Source of the DNA: Nocardia tenerifensis NBRC 101015 | GTDB taxonomy: Bacteria > Actinomycetota > Actinomycetes > Mycobacteriales > Mycobacteriaceae | Direction of reading: 5' to 3' | DNA: 32,624 nucleotides | Assembly: GCF_000308715.1 (NCBI RefSeq) | Contig: NZ_BAGH01000595.1 | Coordinates: 1-32,624 of the forward strand | Part shown: positions 1 through 7,391 of the stretch, piece by piece | Numbering within the stretch: position 1 is the stretch's first letter | How the letters are laid out: every line of letters starts with the position of its first letter | The notes under the pieces: model-generated | What the model saw: the letters and a program-made list of their open reading frames with translations, nothing else | Told to the model about the DNA's origin: nothing | Database searches by the model: none | Made by a program: the position numbers and the translations under genes

Positions 1-761
1 GGCGGGCGTGGTCGCGCGGCCGCCGCGGGCGGCGCGTGCTCGCCGAGTACTTCCGGCGCGAGCTGCCCGCCAAGCGGGCCGGCGACGGCGCCGACCTGTT
101 CAGCGTGCTGTGCCACGCCGAAACCGATGAGGGACATGCCTTCTCGGACGACGAGGTGATCGAGCACATGATCTTCGTGATGATGGCCGCGCACGACACG
201 AGCACGATCGCCGCGTCCATGCTCGCCTACGAGCTCGCGCGGCAGCCGCGGTGGCAGGAGCGGCTGCGCGCGGAGTCGCGCGCCCTCGGCAAGGCGACCC
301 TCGACTACGGCGACCTTGATCGACTACCGGGGTTGGATCTGGCCTTCAAGGAGGTGCTGCGCCTGCACTCGCCGGTGGCGCAGCAGGTGCGCGAAACCAC
401 CAGGGACACCGACATCCTCGGCTACTACGTGCCGAAGGGCACGCTCATCATGATCGGCGCGTATCCGATGATGCGCACCGAGGACTACTGGCGCGACCCC
501 GACGTGTTCGATCCCGAACGGTTCGCCGCCGATCGCCGCGAGGACAAATCGCATCGCCTCGCCTGGGCCCCGTTCGGCGGCGGCGCGCACAAGTGCATCG
601 GCCTGTATTTCGGCGGCATGACCGTCAAAGCCGTTCTGCACCAGATGTTGTTGCGATACAGCTGGTCGGTGCGGCCGGGGTACGAGGTCCCGCTCGTCGC
701 GGGGACCGGCCCCATGCCCGTCGACGGCCTGCCCATCCAGCTGGAAAGGCTGCCGTCGTGA
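1..761 (+). CDS. Cytochrome P450, 3' part (5' end outside window)
   Basis: Haem-thiolate monooxygenase that would take electrons from the ferredoxin encoded next. Three P450 landmarks are visible in order: the I-helix oxygen-activation motif AAHDTS (codons near 190-207), the K-helix ExxR in KEVLRLHSP (about 349-375), and the haem loop FGGGAHKCIG with the cysteine ligand (about 574-603). The frame is open to the left edge without a stop, and the first roughly 150-200 residues of a normal 400-450 residue P450 are missing, so this is a partial gene cut by the window; the GTG at 36 is internal. The stop TGA overlaps the GTG start of the ferredoxin (GTGA, 758-761), indicating translational coupling. 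The substrate and CYP family cannot be told from this fragment. Confidence 0.95.
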   Translation, partial: RAWSRGRRGRRVLAEYFRRELPAKRAGDGADLFSVLCHAETDEGHAFSDDEVIEHMIFVMMAAHDTSTIAASMLAYELARQPRWQERLRAESRALGKATLDYGDLDRLPGLDLAFKEVLRLHSPVAQQVRETTRDTDILGYYVPKGTLIMIGAYPMMRTEDYWRDPDVFDPERFAADRREDKSHRLAWAPFGGGAHKCIGLYFGGMTVKAVLHQMLLRYSWSVRPGYEVPLVAGTGPMPVDGLPIQLERLPS

Positions 762-943
762 AGATCATCGTCGACCGCGCCCGTTGCGAGGGCCACGGCA
801 TGTGTGAGGCCTTGGCGCCCAACCTGTTCCGCGTGGGCGACGACGGCGTGGTCGAGCCCGCAGACCTCGTCGGCGAGGGCGACCGTGACCTGGTTCGGCT
901 GGCCGTGGACAGCTGCCCGGTGGAGGCCCTGCGTTCGATGTGA
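758..943 (+). CDS. 3Fe-4S ferredoxin, P450 redox partner
   Basis: Small (61 aa) electron carrier of the type found beside actinobacterial P450s; it would shuttle single electrons from a ferredoxin reductase to the P450 upstream. The cluster motif is CEGHGMC near residues 9-15, with the last ligand in the CP dipeptide near residue 54. The central cysteine of a 4Fe-4S motif is replaced by His, the pattern typical of 3Fe-4S P450 ferredoxins (family knowledge). The GTG start at 758 overlaps the P450 stop by four bases, which fixes the start and makes the two genes a translationally coupled pair. No reductase gene is seen in the window, so that partner must be encoded elsewhere. Confidence 0.93.
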   Translation: MKIIVDRARCEGHGMCEALAPNLFRVGDDGVVEPADLVGEGDRDLVRLAVDSCPVEALRSM

Positions 944-1015
944 GATCAGGAGTTTGGAACCTCGGCGCCGAGGCATTCCCTGTCCGAATACGACAGGCAC
1001 GGCAAGGAGGTTCAG

Positions 1016-1639
1016 GTGTCGTCTGGAGTGTTGATCATTGTCATCATACTGGTCGTCCTCGCGGCGGTGGTCGTCGCGTTATTGGTCTGGCCCATGGTGC
1101 GCAGGCAGCGGCTGCGCAACCGGTTCGGCCCCGAGTACGACCGGACGGTGCGGGAACACGACGACCGCCGGGCGGCCGAACGTGAACTGGCCGAACGGGA
1201 ACGGCGCCATGCCGAGCTGGAACTGCGCGCGCTGACCCCGGAGCAGAAGCAGCTCTACACCGCGCAGTGGGTCGAGGTGCAGGAGCGCTTCATCGATGAT
1301 CCGGCCGAGGCGCTGCAGTCCGCCGATCGGCTGCTGACGACGGTGATGGCCCAACGCGGTTACCCCACCGAGAATTTCGATCAGCAGGTCGCCGACCTGT
1401 CCGTGGAGCACGCGGAGACCCTCGGTCACTACCGCGCCGCGCACGAGATCGCGACGCGGGCGACCAGCTCCGAGGTGTCCACCGAGGACCGCCGCGCCGC
1501 CGTCGTGCACTACCGGGAACTGTTCCAGGACTTGCTGAACGGCGCGGGCGGCGACAAGGCCGACGACAAGACGCCGGAGACCGACCACAAGGCCGAGCAC
1601 GACACGAACGCCCAGCACGACAAGAAGGCACTGTCATGA
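1016..1639 (+). CDS. Membrane-anchored protein with C-terminal helical domain shared with the next gene
   Basis: Function unknown, 207 aa. The start is GTG at 1016, preceded by AAGGAGG at 1004-1010. Residues about 5-28 form one strongly hydrophobic membrane segment followed by a basic WPMVRRQR stretch, predicting a short N-terminus outside and a cytoplasmic body. Residues about 38-75 are rich in Arg/Glu/Ala and look like a coiled coil (the AERELAERERRHAELELRA region). Residues about 82-180 form a helical domain beginning QWVEVQERFIDDPAEALQSAD and ending HYRELFQDLL, matched in the C-terminus of the downstream protein. The tail is Asp/Lys/His-rich and disordered. The stop overlaps the next start (ATGA, 1636-1639). 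I do not recognise a named family. Confidence 0.85.
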   Translation: MSSGVLIIVIILVVLAAVVVALLVWPMVRRQRLRNRFGPEYDRTVREHDDRRAAERELAERERRHAELELRALTPEQKQLYTAQWVEVQERFIDDPAEALQSADRLLTTVMAQRGYPTENFDQQVADLSVEHAETLGHYRAAHEIATRATSSEVSTEDRRAAVVHYRELFQDLLNGAGGDKADDKTPETDHKAEHDTNAQHDKKALS

Positions 1640-2514
1640 GCACCGAGTACGAGCGCACCACGCATTCCGGGAAATCCACGGAGGGCATCCCGCTGAGCGA
1701 GCAGGAGGCCCGCTCCTCCTATTCCGAAAACGACATGCGCGCAGGCGAATCCGAGGCCGACCGCGCCGACGAGAGCGGGACCCACCACACCGGCGCGACG
1801 CACGAGGGCGAGCGGGCCGACGCGGCGGACGTGGACGTCGAGCCCGAACACGTGAGCACGACGGAGTACGGCGCGCAGTCGGAGCACGACTCGCGGCACG
1901 AGGACGCGACGGCGACCGAGTACGGCACGGAGCACGTCCACGCGACGACGGACCACGATGCGAAATCCCGCTACGGCACACCGGATTACGAGGCGCAGCC
2001 GACCGATACGAACACCGCGGACTATGACTACGACGCGCAGCCGACGTCGACCGCCGACACCCAGGGCGACCGGGCGACCGTCGCCGCCGACGCGGAAAGC
2101 GACCGGGGGACCGCCGCCGACACGGACCTGCCGGCGGATACGACCACCGGCCAGACGACCGCCACGGACACGACTTCGGACCAGGCGAGCACCTCCGGCA
2201 ATGATGCTGAGCGGCAACAGGTTTCGCTGGACGAAGTCGGCGCGCCGGTGTTCGCCGACACCGACCTCGACCGCCTCCGCACCCAGTGGCGCGAGGTGCA
2301 GGGCGCCTTCGTCGACAACCCGCGAGAGGCGGTCACCCAGGCCGACAAGATCGTCGCGGACCTCATCTACCAGCTGACCACCACCTACGCCGAACGCAAG
2401 CGGGTGCTCGAGGAGCGCTGCGCCGGGGTGGGGGACGCCGATACCGAGGATCTGCGTCAGGCGCTGCGCGGCTATCGCGGGTTCTTCCATCGGCTGCTGG
2501 CTGTCGAGCAGTAA
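1636..2514 (+). CDS. Acidic, disordered protein with the same C-terminal domain as its upstream neighbour
   Basis: Function unknown, 292 aa, translationally coupled to the preceding gene by an ATGA overlap. Residues about 1-195 are low complexity, dominated by Thr, Asp, Ala, Glu, Ser and Gly, with recurring short TEYG/YDAQP-like units; this part is very acidic and almost certainly unstructured. Residues about 205-292 carry a compact domain, QWREVQGAFVDNPREAVTQAD through YRGFFHRLL, that aligns with the C-terminal domain of the neighbour: W-x-E-V-Q-x2-F-x-D-x-P-x-E-A-x2-x-A-D, then an aromatic Y-R-x2-F-x2-LL end. There is no signal peptide or membrane segment. The pairing suggests that the membrane-anchored and soluble paralogues may interact through this domain (inference). 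Confidence 0.82.
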   Translation: MSTEYERTTHSGKSTEGIPLSEQEARSSYSENDMRAGESEADRADESGTHHTGATHEGERADAADVDVEPEHVSTTEYGAQSEHDSRHEDATATEYGTEHVHATTDHDAKSRYGTPDYEAQPTDTNTADYDYDAQPTSTADTQGDRATVAADAESDRGTAADTDLPADTTTGQTTATDTTSDQASTSGNDAERQQVSLDEVGAPVFADTDLDRLRTQWREVQGAFVDNPREAVTQADKIVADLIYQLTTTYAERKRVLEERCAGVGDADTEDLRQALRGYRGFFHRLLAVEQ

Positions 2515-2525
2515 CGAGGTTGCCC

Positions 2526-3401
2526 ATGAGTCTGTTTCGATTGCCGACCGACCGGATCGACCAGGTGGCCGACTGGATGTCCAAGCAGCTGAACGCGCGC
2601 GTCCCGGCGGCCGACCCGGCCGAGCGGGACCCCGAGTTCATCATCGACACGGTGGGTCCGGGCTGGTGGTTCGCGCGGATGTACTTCCGGGCGGAGGTCC
2701 GCGGTCTCGAGCGGATACCCGAGAAGGGCCCGGTTCTGTTGGTCGGCAATCACTCCGGGGGCAACGTCTCGCCGGAGGTCATGGTGGCCACGCTGGCCTT
2801 CGTGCGCCGGTTCGGGCCGCACCGGCCGTTCTTTCAGCTGGCGCACGACATGGTGATGGCCTACCCGGTCATCGGAACCCTGTTGCGCCGCTTCGGCACG
2901 GTCGGCGCGGACCGCGACAGCGCGCGGAAGGTGCTCCGCGAGGGGGCCGCGGTGCTGGTGTACCCCGGCGGCGACTGGGAGGTGCACCGGCCGACCTGGA
3001 AGGAGGACGAGATCGACTTCGCGGGCCGGACCGGTTTCCTCCGATTGGCCTGGGACGAAAACGTTCCCATCGTCCCGATGGTCAATATGGGCGCCCAGCA
3101 GACCGCGCTCATGCTCTCGCGCGGCGATCGGCTGGCCCGGCTGCTGCGGCTGGATCAGATGTTGCGGCTGAAGGTCTTTCCCATCTCGCTGGCCTTGCCA
3201 TGGGGCCTCAATATCGGCGACCTCGCCGGGCACATTCCCTTGCCGAGCAAGGTCACCGTCGAGTTCCTGGACCCGATCGATCTGCGCGCCGTGTGCGGGC
3301 CGGAGCTGGATGTGGAGGCGGCCTACGAGCATGTCACCGGCGTCATGCAGGAGGCGCTGAGCAGTCTGGCCGACGAGCGCACCCTGCCGATCGTGGGCTG
3401 A
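2526..3401 (+). CDS. PlsC-type lysophospholipid/glycerolipid acyltransferase family protein
   Basis: Predicted acyl-CoA-dependent acyltransferase working at the cytoplasmic face of the membrane, 291 aa. The ATG at 2526 lies 12 bases after the preceding stop and is preceded by GAGG, so I chose it over the longer open frame, which overlaps the upstream gene. The motif-I region is VLLVGNHSGGN with His76 as the expected catalytic base. The usual H-x4-D aspartate is not in its canonical place: position +5 is Val and the nearest acid lies in SPEV. The later block VYPGGDWEVHRPTW resembles the PGG-type motif of DGAT-like members, and a PIVPMV strand follows. The divergent motif I fits the actinobacterial glycerolipid acyltransferase branch; the substrate is unknown. 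It ends at a short hairpin shared with a convergent gene. Confidence 0.85.
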   Translation: MSLFRLPTDRIDQVADWMSKQLNARVPAADPAERDPEFIIDTVGPGWWFARMYFRAEVRGLERIPEKGPVLLVGNHSGGNVSPEVMVATLAFVRRFGPHRPFFQLAHDMVMAYPVIGTLLRRFGTVGADRDSARKVLREGAAVLVYPGGDWEVHRPTWKEDEIDFAGRTGFLRLAWDENVPIVPMVNMGAQQTALMLSRGDRLARLLRLDQMLRLKVFPISLALPWGLNIGDLAGHIPLPSKVTVEFLDPIDLRAVCGPELDVEAAYEHVTGVMQEALSSLADERTLPIVG

Positions 3402-3403
3402 TC

Positions 3404-3420
3404 CGGTTGAGCCGCAACCG
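3404..3420. terminator. Short convergent hairpin
   Basis: CGGTTG and CAACCG form a 6-bp perfect stem around a 5-base loop, followed by TTT on the plus strand. It lies between the convergent acyltransferase and SnoaL-like genes, three bases after the acyltransferase stop. It may be a weak intrinsic terminator. Confidence 0.5.
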
Positions 3421-3439
3421 TTTCAGCGCGCGTTCGACA

Positions 3440-3886
3440 TCAGCTCGTGCCGGGCAGCGCCTGGGCGACGAACATATAGCTCTTCTCCTCGACCCGTCGC
3501 GCGATGCGCCACCGCCCGTCGACGCGCTCGAAGGTGTCCAGATACCAGAGCCCGCACAGCATCAGGTTCGACGGCCCGTCGCCGCCGGGCAGCATCATCG
3601 GGTTGTGGCACATGGTGCGGCCCGTCGCGGCGTCGCCGTCGATGGTGAGCGCGGAGTTGCTGATCAGGTGTTGGAACGCGGGGAAATTCGGCAACATGGC
3701 GGCGAGGAACTTCTTCGTCGCCGCCACGTCGCCGGCCGAGCCGCCCATCGCGGTGTAGTCGATGTGCGCGTCGGCGGTGAAGATGTCGTCCAGCAGGTCC
3801 CACTGACCGGTGTCGACCGCGTGGGAGTACCGGACCATCAGGTCCTGGATCTCCAGGCGGTCCGAAATCTCTTGTAGGGACAGCAT
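3440..3886 (-). CDS. SnoaL/NTF2-like small protein
   Basis: Single-domain protein of 148 aa with the alpha+beta-barrel pattern of the SnoaL-like/nuclear transport factor 2 superfamily: an N-terminal helix (LEIQDLMVRYSHAVDTGQWD), the strand segment DDIFTADAHIDYTAMGG, and the late strands CGLWYLDTFERVDGRWRIARR that close the barrel. Relatives include polyketide cyclases, ketosteroid-isomerase-like enzymes and dehydratases; Asp/His/Tyr in ADAHIDYTA line the pocket in many of them (family knowledge), but the reaction cannot be deduced here. No signal peptide. It stands alone on the minus strand, with about 109 bases separating it from the next minus-strand gene, so it probably has its own promoter. 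Confidence 0.88.
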   Translation of the reverse strand: MLSLQEISDRLEIQDLMVRYSHAVDTGQWDLLDDIFTADAHIDYTAMGGSAGDVAATKKFLAAMLPNFPAFQHLISNSALTIDGDAATGRTMCHNPMMLPGGDGPSNLMLCGLWYLDTFERVDGRWRIARRVEEKSYMFVAQALPGTS

Positions 3887-3995
3887 GTTTCGCCTCCGAA
3901 TCGCGCCGTTGTCTCGACGCTATGCCACCAGGCGCGCGCCGGGCGATCAATAGGCCGACGCTCAGTGTCGCAGCGGTGGCTGAGGCAGAGGGGTG

Positions 3996-4211
3996 TTATG
4001 CCTTGTGCGGGAGGATATTCAGTACGAGTACGAGTCCGGCCGCGATGCTGGCGCACGCGAGAACCGTGGTGACCGCAGACTGCGTAATAGTGGCGATGCC
4101 GATCGAAAAGGCAAGGCACGTAGCGAATGCCAGTACCGCGGTCCCCGGCTCCACGCCGGCGATCCGGGCTGGTCGGTGATCCGTCGATGTCATACCTCTC
4201 TTGGTACCCAT
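3996..4211 (-). CDS. Small two-helix membrane protein
   Basis: Predicted 71 aa protein of unknown function. After a polar N-terminus of about 22 residues there are two hydrophobic segments (around GTAVLAFATCLAFSIGIATI and VLACASIAAGLVLVLNIL) separated by a short polar turn, with a charged PHKA end. An alternative start is the second Met, seven codons in; neither start has a well-spaced Shine-Dalgarno sequence. The hydrophobic organisation supports a real gene, but its size keeps confidence moderate. It is divergent from the iron-transport operon and about 170 bases from its start. Confidence 0.5.
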   Translation of the reverse strand: MGTKRGMTSTDHRPARIAGVEPGTAVLAFATCLAFSIGIATITQSAVTTVLACASIAAGLVLVLNILPHKA

Positions 4212-4345
4212 TTCGCGCCGTTACGAAACCGTGACTGTTGATCGCCGGGTCAGCGGCGCATTGTGCGGCCGATGCCGAGGTGTTGCCGATCGCCTCGGTG
4301 GGCGGCGAAAACGGACGAGACGGACATCACACGCACACCCGCGCA

Positions 4346-4376
4346 TTGACAGACTTAGGTATCGCTAACTTAAGCT
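4346..4376 (+). promoter_or_regulatory. Iron-box promoter (IdeR/DtxR type), apparently leaderless
   Basis: A perfect TTGACA -35 (4346-4351) is followed after 19 bases by a TAnnnT -10, TAAGCT (4371-4376). The 19-bp element at 4355-4373 matches the IdeR/DtxR consensus TTAGGTTAGGCTAACCTAA at 15 of 19 positions and fills the spacer into the -10. Eight bases after the -10 is the GTG of the first permease, which has no Shine-Dalgarno, so the mRNA is probably leaderless. Fe(II)-bound IdeR would block transcription when iron is sufficient. Confidence 0.85.
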
Positions 4377-4384
4377 CTCGTCCC

Positions 4385-5398
4385 GTGACTTCCGTCGACA
4401 CGACCCGCACGGCCCAGCTGCCGCGTCGAATCCCGATGCTGGTGCTCGGGTTTGCCGCATTGCTGCTGTGCGTCGTGTTGAGCCTTGCTCTCGGCGCCCG
4501 TTCGGTTCCGCTCGGCACGGTGATGCACGCCCTGCTCGGCGACGGCGCGGGCCGCGACGCCATGGTGGTCACGGGTATGCGTCTGCCGCGCACGCTGGTC
4601 GGCCTCGCGGTGGGCGCCGCGCTCGGCCTCGCCGGCGTCCTCGTGCAGGGCATCACGCGCAATCCGCTGGCCGCCCCGACCACGCTCGGCATCAACGCCG
4701 GCGCCGGGCTCGCCGTGGTGATCGCGATCTACGCGCTGCGGTTGACCAGGCCCGCCGAGTACCTGTGGTTCGCGTTCGCCGGCGCGGCGGCCGCGGCGCT
4801 GTTCACGCTGACGCTCGGGCGCCGGGCGGGAAATCTCGACCCGGTCCGGCTCGTCCTCGGCGGCACCGTCCTGCAACTCGTGCTCGTCTCGTGGACCTCG
4901 GCCGTGCTGCTGTTCAGCGAACGCACCCTCGACGAGGCGCGCTTCTGGCTGGCCGGCTCGATCGCCGAACGCGACCTCGGCGTGCTGGTGCCGATGCTGC
5001 CGACGCTGGTTCTCGGCGCGGTGATCGGCCTGGTGATCGCGCCCGCGCTCAATACCCTCGCGCTCGGCGACGAGGCCGCCGCGGCCCTCGGCCTGCCGGT
5101 GGGGCGGATCAGGCTGGCGGGCATGGTCGCCGTGGTGCTGCTCGCCGGGTCCGCGGTGGCGGTGGCCGGGCCGATCGCGTTCATCGGATTGGCCGCGCCG
5201 CACCTGGTCCGGCTGGTGCTCGGCGGCGATCACCGGGTGCTGGTGCCGGGGTGCCTGATCGCGGGGCCGTTGCTGTTGCTCGGCGCCGACATCCTCGGCC
5301 GGGTGGTCGCCCGGCCGTCCGAGCTCGAGGTCGGCATCGTCACGGCGTTCCTCGGCGCGCCGCTGCTCGCCGTGCTGGCCCGGCGGGCCGCGCGATGA
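4385..5398 (+). CDS. FecCD-family iron-siderophore ABC transporter permease (first)
   Basis: Integral membrane half of an iron(III)-siderophore importer, 337 aa from GTG 4385. I chose this start because any further-upstream start (for example 4238) would translate through the iron box and promoter, and 337 aa is the usual FecCD length. About nine to ten hydrophobic segments are visible. Family hallmarks are RLPRTLVGLAVGAALGLAGVLVQGITRNPLA near the N-terminus, the cytoplasmic coupling region LGDEAAAALGLPVGRIRL, and GPIAFIGLAAPHLVR in the last third. It is the first gene of a four-gene uptake operon and overlaps the second permease by ATGA (5395-5398). The iron box makes a ferric-siderophore substrate far more likely than cobalamin. 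Confidence 0.93.
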   Translation: MTSVDTTRTAQLPRRIPMLVLGFAALLLCVVLSLALGARSVPLGTVMHALLGDGAGRDAMVVTGMRLPRTLVGLAVGAALGLAGVLVQGITRNPLAAPTTLGINAGAGLAVVIAIYALRLTRPAEYLWFAFAGAAAAALFTLTLGRRAGNLDPVRLVLGGTVLQLVLVSWTSAVLLFSERTLDEARFWLAGSIAERDLGVLVPMLPTLVLGAVIGLVIAPALNTLALGDEAAAALGLPVGRIRLAGMVAVVLLAGSAVAVAGPIAFIGLAAPHLVRLVLGGDHRVLVPGCLIAGPLLLLGADILGRVVARPSELEVGIVTAFLGAPLLAVLARRAAR

Positions 5399-6492
5399 TC
5401 GACGCCGCGCCGCCGCGGGTCGGCCGAATCAGCCTGCGTTCCAAGCGTTCCGAGGGGCCGAGTGCTCCTGCCTCGACGAATGTTCTTGCGCGACAGCGCA
5501 GGCGAGCGATCCTGATCGGCGTGCTGTGCGGGCTGACCATCGTCGCGCTGTCGACCGTCGCGCTGAGCGTCGGTGAGGTCGAGATGTCGGCGGGGACGGC
5601 GCTGCGCGCCGCGGTGGGCCTCGGCGACCAGGGCGAGGTGTACATCGTCCAGGAGTTCCGCGCCCCTCGACTGGCGGCCGCGCTGCTCGCGGGCGCGGGG
5701 CTGGCCACCGCGGGGGCGGTCTTGCAGCGGCTGTTTCGCAATCCGCTGGCCTCGCCCGACGTCATGGGCGTGACCGGCGGCGCCTCCTTCGGCTCGGTGC
5801 TCGTTCTCGCGCTCGGCGCGAGCCAGAGCTTCATTCCGCTCGGCGCGCTCGGCGGCGGACTGCTCGCCGCGGTGCTGCTCGGCGTGCTCGGCTGGCGTTC
5901 CGGGTTGCCGGTCACCCGGCTGGTGCTCGTCGGTCTGGCCGTGCAGGCGGGGCTGGCCGCGGCGGTGAACCTCATGGTGGTGCGGTTCCCGGCCGAGCTC
6001 GCGGGCTCGGCCGTGCAGTGGACCACCGGCTCGCTCTACGGGCGCACCTGGCCGGAGATCCAGGGCGGGGCCGTGGCGTGCGTGCTCGTGCTGGCGCTGT
6101 TGTCGCTGCAATACCGGACGCTGTCGGTGCTCGACCTCGGGGACGAATCGGCGGGCACCCTCGGGGTGCGCGTGTCCCACGCCCGCCTGGCGCTGCTCGT
6201 CACCACCATCGCGCTCGCCGCGCTGGCCGCGGCCCTCACCGGGCCGATTTCCTTTGTGGCGCTGGCGGTTCCGCATCTCGTGCGGCGGCTCGCCGGCCCG
6301 CCCACCGCCGTCACCCTCGCCGTCACCGGGCTGGCCGGCGCGACGCTGCTGCTCGGCTGCGACCTGATCGTGCAGCACGCGCTGCCGATCGAGGGCCTGC
6401 CCGTCGGCGTCGTCACCGCCACCGTCGGCGCGCCGTGGTTGCTCATCCTGATGCTCCGCGAGAGCTCGCCCGTCTCCAGGAGGACCGCATGA
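5395..6492 (+). CDS. FecCD-family iron-siderophore ABC transporter permease (second)
   Basis: Second membrane subunit of the importer, 365 aa, expected to form a heterodimeric channel with the preceding protein. It starts at ATG 5395 within the stop of the first permease and ends in an ATGA overlap with the ATPase gene, so all three are translationally coupled. It has a basic, polar N-terminal extension of about 45 residues before the first membrane segment. Family marks are the FRAPRLAAALLAGAGLATAGAVLQRLFRNPLASPDVMGV region, LGDESAGTLGVRVSHARL as the likely coupling loop to the ATPase, and GPISFVALAVPHLVRRL. It differs clearly from the first permease, as is usual for FecC/FecD-type pairs. 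Confidence 0.93.
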   Translation: MIDAAPPRVGRISLRSKRSEGPSAPASTNVLARQRRRAILIGVLCGLTIVALSTVALSVGEVEMSAGTALRAAVGLGDQGEVYIVQEFRAPRLAAALLAGAGLATAGAVLQRLFRNPLASPDVMGVTGGASFGSVLVLALGASQSFIPLGALGGGLLAAVLLGVLGWRSGLPVTRLVLVGLAVQAGLAAAVNLMVVRFPAELAGSAVQWTTGSLYGRTWPEIQGGAVACVLVLALLSLQYRTLSVLDLGDESAGTLGVRVSHARLALLVTTIALAALAAALTGPISFVALAVPHLVRRLAGPPTAVTLAVTGLAGATLLLGCDLIVQHALPIEGLPVGVVTATVGAPWLLILMLRESSPVSRRTA

Positions 6493-7325
6493 GTGCCGTG
6501 CCCGAAGCCGCCCGCCGCAACGAATTGGCCGCGCGCGCAGTAGATCTGCGCTACGGGGACCGCGTCGTGATCGACGGGCTCGATCTGGTGCTGCCCGGCG
6601 ACTCGGTCACCGCCATCGTCGGCCCGAACGCCTGCGGCAAGTCCACCCTGCTGCGCGGCCTCACCCGGCTGCTGCGCCCGTCCGGCGGCGCCGTCACCCT
6701 CGACGGCGCCGACATTCACCGAATGTCCGCGCGGGCCTTGGCCTTACGGCTGGGTCTGCTGCCGCAGCAGCCGATCACGCCGGAGTCCATCACCGTCGAG
6801 GCGCTGGTGCGCCTCGGACGCTACCCGCACCAGCGACTGATGCGGCCGTGGTCGGCCACCGATCAGGCCGCCGTCGAGGACGCGTTGCGGCGCACCGGCA
6901 CCGCCGAGCTGCGCGACCAGCAGGTCGACCGGCTCTCCGGCGGCCAACGCCAGCGCGCTTGGATAGCACTGGCTTTGGCGCAGGACACCGAGCTGCTGCT
7001 GCTCGACGAGCCGACCACCTTCCTCGACCTGCGCCACCAGCTCGACGTGCTCGACCTGGTCGCCGACCTGCACGCGGAGGCCCGCCGCACCGTCGTGATG
7101 GTGCTGCACGATCTCGGCCAGGCAGCCCGGTACGCCGATCACCTGGTGGTGCTGCACGAGGGCCGCCTCGCCGCCGCCGGGCCGCCCGCGGAGATCTTGG
7201 ACGCCGCACTCGTCCGCACCGTCTTCGGCGTCGACTGCCTGGTCATGCCCGACCCGGAAACCGGTACGCCGCTGGTGATCCCGCGCAGGCGGGCGGCCCG
7301 GCAAGTCACCGCCGCGCACGTCTGA
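6489..7325 (+). CDS. Iron-siderophore ABC transporter ATP-binding protein
   Basis: ATPase powering the importer, 278 aa, FepC/FecE-like. The motifs are in order: Walker A GPNACGKST at residues 45-53, Q-loop in LGLLPQQP (about 88-95), signature LSGGQRQR at 149-156, Walker B LLLLDEP at 169-175 followed by the D-loop TTFLD, and H-loop histidine in MVLHD (about 207). The FLDLRHQLDVLDL stretch after Walker B is characteristic of this importer class. It is coupled to the second permease by ATGA (6489-6492) and followed after 66 bases by the binding-protein gene. All catalytic residues appear intact. Confidence 0.95.
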   Translation: MSAVPEAARRNELAARAVDLRYGDRVVIDGLDLVLPGDSVTAIVGPNACGKSTLLRGLTRLLRPSGGAVTLDGADIHRMSARALALRLGLLPQQPITPESITVEALVRLGRYPHQRLMRPWSATDQAAVEDALRRTGTAELRDQQVDRLSGGQRQRAWIALALAQDTELLLLDEPTTFLDLRHQLDVLDLVADLHAEARRTVVMVLHDLGQAARYADHLVVLHEGRLAAAGPPAEILDAALVRTVFGVDCLVMPDPETGTPLVIPRRRAARQVTAAHV

Positions 7326-7391
7326 GCGGCACTCCCTGCGTCGCCTCGCTCGAGCTGATGCGCAACCACTCCAAGAGATGAGGGACTGAAC

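Noticed and set aside
4238..4384. N-terminal extension of the first FecCD permease
   Set aside because: It would translate through the TTGACA, iron box and -10; 337 aa from GTG 4385 already has the family's normal length.
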